DNA of 55,834 nt from Fibrobacter succinogenes (GTDB lineage Bacteria > Fibrobacterota > Fibrobacteria > Fibrobacterales > Fibrobacteraceae), in NCBI GenBank assembly GCA_902799745.1, contig CADCBQ010000031.1:1-55834 (forward strand), written 5' to 3'. Both the position numbers and the translations under genes were made by a program. The notes under the pieces are model-generated. The model did not search any database. It worked only from the letters and a program-made list of their open reading frames with translations, and was not told the origin of the DNA. Positions 9,704 to 16,434 of this stretch are shown here, in pieces. Within the stretch, counting starts at the first letter, position 1. Each line of letters begins with the position of its first letter.

Positions 9704-10030
9704 TTAAACGAAAAGAATGTTCTTTACAGAGGGCTTTCCGAGCAATAAATTACACTTGTCAATAATAGCTTTTTTTTGCAAGAAAAGTTCCTGTTTCCAT
9801 GCGGAACTATCGCACTTTAGCGTCAAAATATTGCGCTCGAATTTGGCGATTTGAACATGCGGTTTTACGAGCGAACCGACGATGGTTTCAAGGCCGTTTG
9901 TTAGCTTTTCAAGGGCCATTTCATCGGTAATGTGAGCCTTGTCCAAAACCATTTGCAGCAGCACGCTGATGTCTTCGGGATCTTTCCCGCAGACCGGTTT
10001 CTTACGCTTGATGCGATAGGGATTTTCCAT
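9704..10030 (-). CDS. dciA: DciA-like (DUF721) replicative helicase loader
   Basis: This 108-residue protein has the DUF721/DciA pattern: an N-terminal basic segment, then a domain with ISVLLQMVLDKAHIT, LETIVGSLVKPHVQIAKF, the typical LTLKCDSSAWKQEL, and LQKKAIIDKCN. DciA proteins help load the replicative helicase in most bacteria that lack DnaC or DnaI. The ATG overlaps the stop of the permease gene by one base (TAATG). Its position next to gyrB fits the usual context. The call rests on the small conserved core. Confidence 0.75.
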   Translation of the reverse strand: MENPYRIKRKKPVCGKDPEDISVLLQMVLDKAHITDEMALEKLTNGLETIVGSLVKPHVQIAKFERNILTLKCDSSAWKQELFLQKKAIIDKCNLLLGKPSVKNILFV

Positions 10031-10815
10031 TAGAGCAACAGCAGTTTCGAAAGGACAAAGCCGCCAATCAAAATACTCGTCATGCCGGCAACCACGGTAG
10101 CTTTGGTGCTCTTACCCACGCCTTCGGCGCCGCTATGGGTGGTAAAGCCGAAGAAGCAGGCGTAGCTTGCGATAAAGTAGCCGTAAAGGGTTGCCTTGAT
10201 AAGGCCCACGACCAAGTCCCAGTTCTGGTAGAACATGCGCACGCCGTAAAAGAATACGGCAAAAGACACGTCCTTGTAAAGGTGGGCTACTTCGTAACCA
10301 CCTACGATACCAATAAAGATACTGATAATCGTAAGGGTCGGAAGCATGATAATCGTTGCGATCAGGCGCGGCGCAAGCAAGAACTTGTAGGGGCTTAAGC
10401 CTAAGACTTTGTATGCATCGAGCTGCTCGGTAACGGCCATGGTCCCTAGTTCCGAACACATGGAGGCTCCGATACGGCCTGCAAGCACCATGGCGGTCAA
10501 GATCGGGCAAAGTTCCACCATCACGGATTTACCCACGGCCATTCCCACAAACATCAGGGGGATAATGTCTGCGAACTGATAAGCGAGCTGCCATGCCATA
10601 ATGGCGCCTGTGGCAAGCGATGCCGCCACCACTACGGGAATACTCGTAAGGCCCACATGCTGCATCTGCTCCACGGTAGTGTGCAAATTGCTGAAGGCGC
10701 CTGGAATGTTCTTGAAAAGTTGCCAGACAAAGTGGAGATAGCTCACGACCGTATGCAGAAACTTCCGGATAAATTTACCCAGACTTTCTGCAATTCTGTT
10801 CATGATCGTAATCAA
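10030..10815 (-). CDS. MlaE/YrbE-family ABC permease
   Basis: This protein has up to 261 residues. It has the MlaE-family core: GAIMAWQLAYQFADIIP, then PILTAMVLAGRIGASMCSELGTMAVTEQLDAYKVLGLSP, followed by several hydrophobic helices and a C-terminal GFTTHSGAEGVGKSTKATVV. These permeases move phospholipids between membranes with an MlaF ATPase and an MCE protein, neither of which is adjacent. The start is uncertain: TTG at 10815 has AGGA just upstream, while the ATG at 10803 (MNRIAESLG) has none. It lies 8 nt after the protease gene and one base into dciA. Confidence 0.85.
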   Translation of the reverse strand: MITIMNRIAESLGKFIRKFLHTVVSYLHFVWQLFKNIPGAFSNLHTTVEQMQHVGLTSIPVVVAASLATGAIMAWQLAYQFADIIPLMFVGMAVGKSVMVELCPILTAMVLAGRIGASMCSELGTMAVTEQLDAYKVLGLSPYKFLLAPRLIATIIMLPTLTIISIFIGIVGGYEVAHLYKDVSFAVFFYGVRMFYQNWDLVVGLIKATLYGYFIASYACFFGFTTHSGAEGVGKSTKATVVAGMTSILIGGFVLSKLLLL

Positions 10816-10823
10816 AGCGGATC

Positions 10824-12602
10824 CTACTTCTTCTTGGAACCCTTCTTGGCCGGAGCGCTGATAGCCTTCTTGTAAAGGTTCATGTCGCTCAGGTACTTGA
10901 TGGCTTCGTTCAACTGCTTGTCTTGCTTCAAGGAGAAAGCGGTACTTACGGAGTCGTTGATGAACGCCGTCAAGAGTTCACGCTTGATGCCGTCCTTGAT
11001 GTACTGCTTGTTCTCGTCGAACTGGGCGTTGCGGTTGTTTTCAAGAGCCTTGCGCATGTCAGCAATGCGTTTGGCGAGTGCGGTGTCGCTTACGACCTTG
11101 GCGCTGTCGCCCATGTAGTTCTGTTCGCGGATGATGCTCTTTTCAAGCTGGTCCACGCCTACCAGTGCGTTGCTCTTGATCTTGGTGAAGTTCGTATCCT
11201 TCATGCAGAAGTCGCGGAACTGCGTAAACAGGCTGTCGGGGACTTCCCAGTTGGCGTCCATCTTGACGCCAGCCTTTTCAAGGTCCGGACGGATCTTGAC
11301 TGCAAACTTGAAGTACATGGCCATGCGTTCCTGCACCTGAACCACCCACGGCATCGGGGAAAGTTCCACTTCGACGTCCGGAGTGATGCCACCGCTACCG
11401 AACATCATACGACCGTTATGGGTGTAGAAGGTGTCGACCTTGGCGGTGTCTTTCTTGGTAGAATCAGCCTTTTCTTCGCCATCTTCGGCGGCGTATTCTT
11501 CTTCCAGGAGCTTAAGGCCCTTGATGCCGTTTTCGGGCTTGTTGATGCAGCGACCGAAGGGCAAGTAGTAGAAGGCGGTTGTAAGCTTAAGGGCGTTACC
11601 CTGGTTGTCGAGCGGGAAGATGGTTTGCACGGAACCCTTACCGAACGAAGTCTTACCGATAATCAAAGCGCGGTCCCAGTCTTGGAGGGCGCCCGACACA
11701 ATTTCGGCGGCGCTGGCAGAACCCTGGTTCAAAAGAACTACCATGGGGACTTCCGGCTTCACGATACCGTTCTTGCGGGCGTGGCTTTCGGTTTTTTGGG
11801 TACGGCCGCGGGTGCTAACGATCAAGTTGCCCTGCTTCAGGAACAATTCGCTGATTTCGATAGCCTGGTTCAGAAGGCCACCCGGGTTGTAGCGCATGTC
11901 GAGAATAATTTTCTTCATGCCCCTCTTCTGCAGAACCTTGAGGGCGTTTTCCACGTCGCTGGTGGTCTTGTCGCTAAAGGTGGCGAGCTTGATATAGCCG
12001 ATGTCCTTGGAAACCATGCCGTAATAAGGCACGGCGTGCACAATGATTTCGGCGCGGGTAATGGTAAAGTCCATCAGGTCGGGCACGCCTTCGCGTTCAA
12101 TAGAAACGGTCACGTCGGTGCCGATTTTACCGCGGAGCTTGTTCACGGCTTCATCGAGGGAAAGTCCCTTGGTGTCCTTTCCGTCAATTTTACGGATGCG
12201 GTCGCCGGCACGAATGCCAAGGCGGAATGCCGGGGTGCCGGAAAGCGGCGAAATGACGGTCAAAATGTTGTCGCGGAGGCTAATGGTAATGCCCACGCCG
12301 CCGAATTTACCTTCCATCGAAACTTTAAGGCTTTCGTAGTCCTTGGGCGAAAACACGGTGGTGTGTGGGTCCAGGATGTTGCGGATGCCGTTCAAAGCTG
12401 CGTCGGTGAGCTCGGTCGGGTTCACGTCTTCGACATACTTGCGGTTCACTTCGGAAAGAACCTTGTTCAGGCGAGAAACTTCGTTATAGAAGTCGCCGGG
12501 AGGATCTTTTTTGTCGCCAGCGGCGAAAGGACTGGTAGTGAGGCACAGAGCCGAAAGACCGGCTACAAAAAGGGTTCGAAAATTCAGCATATTGAAATTC
12601 AT
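10824..12602 (-). CDS. Carboxy-terminal processing protease (S41 family, CtpA-type)
   Basis: This 592-residue exported protease has a signal peptide (LFVAGLSALCLTTSPFA). An N-terminal helical region is followed by a PDZ domain (about 95-170, GGVGITISL, RAGDRIRKIDGKD). The catalytic core has Ser297 in NQGSASAAE and Lys322 in FGKGSVQT, with the family's 25-residue spacing. A long C-terminal extension (about 360-592) is rich in Lys and Asp and may be helical. It cleaves protein C-termini in the periplasm. The ATG at 12602 has no Shine-Dalgarno but a TATTTT box 6 nt upstream, suggesting a leaderless mRNA. It heads the ctpA-mlaE-dciA-gyrB-ispB run. Confidence 0.9.
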   Translation of the reverse strand: MNFNMLNFRTLFVAGLSALCLTTSPFAAGDKKDPPGDFYNEVSRLNKVLSEVNRKYVEDVNPTELTDAALNGIRNILDPHTTVFSPKDYESLKVSMEGKFGGVGITISLRDNILTVISPLSGTPAFRLGIRAGDRIRKIDGKDTKGLSLDEAVNKLRGKIGTDVTVSIEREGVPDLMDFTITRAEIIVHAVPYYGMVSKDIGYIKLATFSDKTTSDVENALKVLQKRGMKKIILDMRYNPGGLLNQAIEISELFLKQGNLIVSTRGRTQKTESHARKNGIVKPEVPMVVLLNQGSASAAEIVSGALQDWDRALIIGKTSFGKGSVQTIFPLDNQGNALKLTTAFYYLPFGRCINKPENGIKGLKLLEEEYAAEDGEEKADSTKKDTAKVDTFYTHNGRMMFGSGGITPDVEVELSPMPWVVQVQERMAMYFKFAVKIRPDLEKAGVKMDANWEVPDSLFTQFRDFCMKDTNFTKIKSNALVGVDQLEKSIIREQNYMGDSAKVVSDTALAKRIADMRKALENNRNAQFDENKQYIKDGIKRELLTAFINDSVSTAFSLKQDKQLNEAIKYLSDMNLYKKAISAPAKKGSKKK

Positions 12603-12614
12603 GGCTTAAAAATA
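12603..12614 (-). promoter_or_regulatory. Putative leaderless promoter for the CtpA-type protease
   Basis: On the minus strand TATTTT (12614-12609) is followed by TAAGCC and then the ATG at 12602. There is no Shine-Dalgarno. The spacing is the same as at the other TATATT-N6/7-ATG starts in this window. Confidence 0.45.
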
Positions 12615-12648
12615 CAATTTCATTTGTTTGTCGGGGTGCAAAAAACGG

Positions 12649-12676
12649 AAAAAACCGGTCTTTCGACCGGTTTTTA
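12649..12676 (-). terminator. Terminator after the sigma factor gene
   Basis: The 10-bp stem AAAACCGGTC / GACCGGTTTT with a 4-nt loop ends in a T-run on the minus strand, 31 nt past the sigma factor stop. It separates that gene from the protease gene downstream. Confidence 0.88.
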
Positions 12677-12706
12677 ATTATAAGGAGAGAGAGAAAAAAG
12701 GTCAAA

Positions 12707-13561
12707 TTAGGCGGCGTCGTTCAAAACGCGGGCAAGCTGTTCGTTTCTGAGCTTTTCGAGCGCAGAATCCTTGAGCTGGCGGGTGCGTTCCTTGGAAAGG
12801 CCGACCATCGGGGCGATTTCCTTCAAGTTCAGATCGGAATCCATCTTGAAGCCGAAATAGAGCTTGATGATTTCCTTTTCTTGGTCAGAAAGGCTATTGT
12901 TCATCGCCTTGTTAAAGAGCTTAGTGCGGTTGTTCTTTTCGGCGAGTTCATCGGTGCGGAATTCTTGAGCCGCAATGGTATCGCCGAGAGTCATATCGCC
13001 GTCTTCGCCAACGGGAGCGTCGAGAGAAGTAGACTTGTTGCCCATCATCAATATCTTTTCGATGTCGTCGGCTTTGTACTTGCTGACGCCTTCGAGGCTC
13101 TTCGGGTCGAGCATGAGTCCGCCGCCAACGACCTGGTGCATCTGGCCGCCCTTCTTGGCAAAGCGACGGAGCACGAGTTCCTTTTCGGCGCTGATGCGAA
13201 CCAAACGGCCGCGTTCTGCGATGGCGCGGGTGATGTTCTGGCGAACCCACCAAACGGCATAGCTGATGAACTTGATTTTCTGGGTGTGGTCAAAGCGGCG
13301 AGCAGCTTCAATAAGGCCCATGTTGCCTTCGTTAATGAGTTCGTTTACGTCGATGCCCTGACCCTTGTAAAGGTTAGCGATGTTCACCACAAAGCGGAGG
13401 TTTGCCTTGACGAGCATATCCATGGCTTCGCGGCTACCTTCACGGACCTTCTGGAGTAAAACTTTTTCTTGTTCCTTGGTAAGCAGCGGATATTTAGAAA
13501 TATCGTTCAGATACTGGAAATAAACATCCCTGTCGTCACGAACGTGTGTATTCTTTGTCAT
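12707..13561 (-). CDS. RNA polymerase sigma factor, RpoD/SigA family (short form)
   Basis: This is a 284-residue sigma-70 protein. Region 1.2 (YFQYLNDISKYPLLT) is followed by region 2 (ANLRFVVNIA, ELINEGNMGLIEAARRF, FISYAVWWVRQNI), region 3, and region 4 with LSDQEKEIIKLYFG and LKEIAPMVGLSKERTRQLKDSALEKLR. It has no long region 1.1 or non-conserved insert, like the short primary sigma factors of Bacteroidota. It could be the housekeeping factor or a group 2 relative. The start is the ATG at 13561, because GAGG lies 5 nt upstream; a GTG at 13630 would add 23 residues but is less likely. A strong Shine-Dalgarno with a start-stop ATGTAA lies upstream. Confidence 0.88.
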   Translation of the reverse strand: MTKNTHVRDDRDVYFQYLNDISKYPLLTKEQEKVLLQKVREGSREAMDMLVKANLRFVVNIANLYKGQGIDVNELINEGNMGLIEAARRFDHTQKIKFISYAVWWVRQNITRAIAERGRLVRISAEKELVLRRFAKKGGQMHQVVGGGLMLDPKSLEGVSKYKADDIEKILMMGNKSTSLDAPVGEDGDMTLGDTIAAQEFRTDELAEKNNRTKLFNKAMNNSLSDQEKEIIKLYFGFKMDSDLNLKEIAPMVGLSKERTRQLKDSALEKLRNEQLARVLNDAA

Positions 13562-13587
13562 ATCAACCTCGTTGCTTGTTGTTTCGT

Positions 13588-13611
13588 TTACATTCGTAAA
13601 TCTACCTCCTT
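13588..13611 (-). promoter_or_regulatory. Near-perfect Shine-Dalgarno before an ATG-TAA start-stop, upstream of the sigma gene
   Basis: On the minus strand AAGGAGGT (13611-13604) is followed after 10 nt by ATG and directly by TAA (13593-13588). The sigma factor ATG at 13561 lies 26 nt downstream with its own GAGG. A start-stop like this could hold a ribosome in the leader. This is inference from sequence only. Confidence 0.35.
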
Positions 13612-13762
13612 TTGTATTTTGAAGTGTCACAGATTACGCCTTAGTTCGCAAAAGTTTTTTATGAATTTCGTCAAAAAAATCGGCACTTTTGTCACGTTTT
13701 TGTCATAACACCCTTTTTTTTGCCCAAATAAGGGCTATTTTTGTGTATGAAGAGGCAAATCT

Positions 13763-14977
13763 ATGACAACAAAGTATGCAAAATCCGCCTTTAGGGCCTT
13801 TTTACGCCGCAATTATGAACGTTTTGCGGAACTTCAGGAGGCTCAATTCGAAAAAAACGAGCGCGAATTGATCGAAATCATGGGTGACGAGAATGACGCC
13901 CAGTATCCGATTCCGACATTTGTGCTGATGATTTTGATTTGGTTGTTTATTTTGTTGTTCCCGCTGATATTGTTGCTGGATCCGACATATCCGTTGACGC
14001 AAGTATCGTTTATTAATCTTACTACCTATTATTTGCCGCTTTTGGCCACCTTCTTGACCTTCTTGGTGAACCAGCGTTATCTTGTTCCAAAGTGCTTCTT
14101 TAGAAAACGTTATGCTTTGTTCTTTGCCGGCAACGCTTTGATTCTTTTTCTTTCGTTACTAGGTCGCGAAGTATTCTACTTCTTGATTCAGCGTAAGGCG
14201 GGCGAGGGAATTGTAGATTTCTTCAGCAACTATTGTTTTAGTGCGGGTGCTGTGCGCGGGCATTTTTCCGTCTGGACTGTACTTGTGTTTCTGATTGCGC
14301 TTGCGCTCATCTGTTTTGTTTGCATTTTGATTTCAATGTTTTCGAGGTTAATTATTAGGGCGTTTATCTTGCGTGAAAAGAAACGCTCGACTTTGGAATA
14401 CGAACTCAAGTTCTTGAAGAACCAACTTTCTCCGCACTTTTTGTTCAATACCTTGAACAACATTACTAGCCTGATTCGCATAGACCCGGATCTTGCGGAA
14501 ACAAGTATGACCAAGCTTTCGCAGTTGATTCGCGTGATGCTTTACCAGACTGGCGATAAGTATATATCGCTTAAAGAAGATGTGGGTATTCTTGAAAAGT
14601 ATGCAGAGCTTGAAAAATTAAGACATGACGACACGTTTGATTTCAAGTTTGAATACGAACTTGAAAATCCGGATTGCCAAGTGGAACCGCTGTTGATGAT
14701 GCCGCTGATGGAAAATGCGATGAAGCATTGCGTGAATCCCGAAGGCAAAAGCTTTGCTCATATCAAGATTCTGCAGAAGAATGATGAACTCTGCTTTGTG
14801 AGCGAGAATAGCAACTTTCCGCGCAAGGCGAAAGCGAATGCGAGCGGCCTTGGACTTTCGACCTTCAAGAAACGCCTGGAACTTATGTATAGTGGGCGTT
14901 ATCAGTATAAAGCTGGCGTAGAGGGCGATGCCTATAAAACAGAATTGAAAGTTGTATTGAAAAAGGATTCCGTGTAA
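13763..14977 (+). CDS. LytS/YehU-type sensor histidine kinase
   Basis: This is a 404-residue protein. Four hydrophobic segments occupy about residues 50-200 (for example LMILIWLFILLFPLILLL and WTVLVFLIALALICFVCILI). The His_kinase domain follows, with the phosphoacceptor in LSPHFLFNTLNNI, then MPLMENAMKHCV as the N box and GLGLSTFKKRLELMY as the G box. GAGG supports the start at 13763. Such kinases normally pair with a LytTR response regulator, but none is encoded nearby, so it is an orphan in this window. It is divergent from the sigma factor gene. Confidence 0.88.
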   Translation: MTTKYAKSAFRAFLRRNYERFAELQEAQFEKNERELIEIMGDENDAQYPIPTFVLMILIWLFILLFPLILLLDPTYPLTQVSFINLTTYYLPLLATFLTFLVNQRYLVPKCFFRKRYALFFAGNALILFLSLLGREVFYFLIQRKAGEGIVDFFSNYCFSAGAVRGHFSVWTVLVFLIALALICFVCILISMFSRLIIRAFILREKKRSTLEYELKFLKNQLSPHFLFNTLNNITSLIRIDPDLAETSMTKLSQLIRVMLYQTGDKYISLKEDVGILEKYAELEKLRHDDTFDFKFEYELENPDCQVEPLLMMPLMENAMKHCVNPEGKSFAHIKILQKNDELCFVSENSNFPRKAKANASGLGLSTFKKRLELMYSGRYQYKAGVEGDAYKTELKVVLKKDSV

Positions 14978-15075
14978 ACGCTGTATACACTTTTTTGAAA
15001 ATTTCAGAAGTAATCTCTTTACAGCGAAATTTTCTTTAGTTATAATTCTGCACGGAGCAATTAAATAGTTTTTAG

Positions 15076-15106
15076 ATACATCTGTTAGCCACAGGTGTAT
15101 TTTTTT
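15076..15106 (+). terminator. Terminator after the histidine kinase gene
   Basis: ATACATCTGT / ACAGGTGTAT (10 bp, one G-T) with loop TAGCC is followed by six or more T. It lies about 100 nt past the stop codon. Confidence 0.85.
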
Positions 15107-15148
15107 ATCTGTTTAAAGCTTTCTTTTTATATGGCTTTTTATATCCTG

Positions 15149-15164
15149 CCTAGCGGGTGCTAGG
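15149..15164 (+). promoter_or_regulatory. Small dyad in the leader of the secreted gene pair
   Basis: CCTAGC-GGGT-GCTAGG is a perfect 6-bp dyad 35 nt before the ATG at 15199. Two TTTTATAT blocks lie just upstream and could supply a -10 element. It could be an operator or a leader hairpin. The gene itself has a strong GGAGG site. Confidence 0.35.
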
Positions 15165-15198
15165 GAGTTCAATAAACATCTTTTAAAATGGAGGTCCT

Positions 15199-16434
15199 AT
15201 GAAAAATAGGATGTCAAGGTGTGCTGCCTTGATAGGGACCGTATTGTCTCTTTCGGGTTTCGCACAAGTCTGTAACGATGTTTCGCTGTATAAAAATGGC
15301 GAAGCGGGTAAAATGGAAAACAAGTCGTTCCCGGAAGCGCCGGAATGGAATGCCAACTGGGGTGAAATGGAGGCGCTTACCCCGCCTTATATCCGCTTGT
15401 CCGGGCAGAAGGACAAGGCGGGGGATTGGACGGGTCTTTTGTCGTTCAACAAGTTGCCTGTAACCGTCCAATCCGGGAACTTGGCTTTCAAGGTGCGTGT
15501 GACGCAGAAGAGCAAGTTCGGTATATGGCTTGTAGGAGACTTTGGCAATAGTGCGATCAAGTTCTTTGATTTGGAGGCCAATAAGACTTATTCGCTGAAG
15601 GCTTCGGTTGACGAACTTGTCGGCAAATCGGCAAAGACAATTAAGAATATCGGTGTGGGACTTTTTGATGTTCCTGCTCGCCAATATACGACTCTCCTCG
15701 TTGACGATGTGGCATTCAGTTGCGTTGTGTCGGGAATGTCATCTGAAAAAGATGGGGGATATCCGTATAGTGATTTGAATCCGAAGAATGCCTCGCGAGA
15801 AGCGAAATTCCTTTCGACGCCTGCCGCTATGACTTCGGCTGCCTATTCCGATGAACAACGCCGTATCGTGGCGGACTCCATTCGGGCCGATTTTGTGTTG
15901 AGCGAACAGGAACATCGACAGATTGAGGAATTCCCGGCTCGTACCGATCTGACTCCGCAAATGTCTCGGGACGGTTGGTATCGCAATATGTATTTCGTTG
16001 ACCGCAATCGCCTGCGTGATAGCGTCATAGCCAATCCGAAAGGGCTCTTTTATGAGGCGAACGAAGCCGCAGCTAGTGCGGATAACCGAGAAATGCCCCT
16101 GTTGATTGGTAATGTGGATTACGCTTATCGTATATGTAGCGATAGCACGTGTAGCGGTAGCCAGTTCGTAAATGCCCGGATTTTGCAGGCATCGCTGCCT
16201 TCGGCAAACGTAAAGGGGTCGAAGCTCAAGGTGTTCTATGACCCGTATTTTGTCAGTACGAACAGAAATTCTTTGCCTAGAGTCGAAATCTATGTGAAAA
16301 ACAAATGGCATACGCTGGCCCCCAAGTCGGAAATATTGCTGACATTTGAATCGGCGGGCGTGCAGTCTTTTAAAATTCGACTTTCTGAAGGTGGTATAAC
16401 CGTTAATCAGACTTTATTCGTGGAGGTGAAATAA
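15199..16434 (+). CDS. Exported protein with a possible carbohydrate-binding-like domain
   Basis: This 411-residue protein has a strong GGAGG Shine-Dalgarno and a signal peptide ending near GFAQ. Residues about 22-180 form a beta-rich segment (TGLLSFNKLPVTVQSGNLAFKV, YTTLLVDDVAFSC) reminiscent of jelly-roll modules, though no family is recognised. The C-terminal half has another all-beta region with CSDSTCSGSQ and ends in INQTLF-like strands. The stop overlaps the ATG of the hydrolase gene (TAATG), so both are made together. It may bind substrate or the cell surface for the hydrolase (inference). Confidence 0.6.
   Translation: MKNRMSRCAALIGTVLSLSGFAQVCNDVSLYKNGEAGKMENKSFPEAPEWNANWGEMEALTPPYIRLSGQKDKAGDWTGLLSFNKLPVTVQSGNLAFKVRVTQKSKFGIWLVGDFGNSAIKFFDLEANKTYSLKASVDELVGKSAKTIKNIGVGLFDVPARQYTTLLVDDVAFSCVVSGMSSEKDGGYPYSDLNPKNASREAKFLSTPAAMTSAAYSDEQRRIVADSIRADFVLSEQEHRQIEEFPARTDLTPQMSRDGWYRNMYFVDRNRLRDSVIANPKGLFYEANEAAASADNREMPLLIGNVDYAYRICSDSTCSGSQFVNARILQASLPSANVKGSKLKVFYDPYFVSTNRNSLPRVEIYVKNKWHTLAPKSEILLTFESAGVQSFKIRLSEGGITVNQTLFVEVK

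Noticed and set aside
10923..12677. A 584-codon open frame antisense to the CtpA-type protease
   Set aside because: Same codon-bias shadow; the protease has a complete catalytic domain on the other strand.
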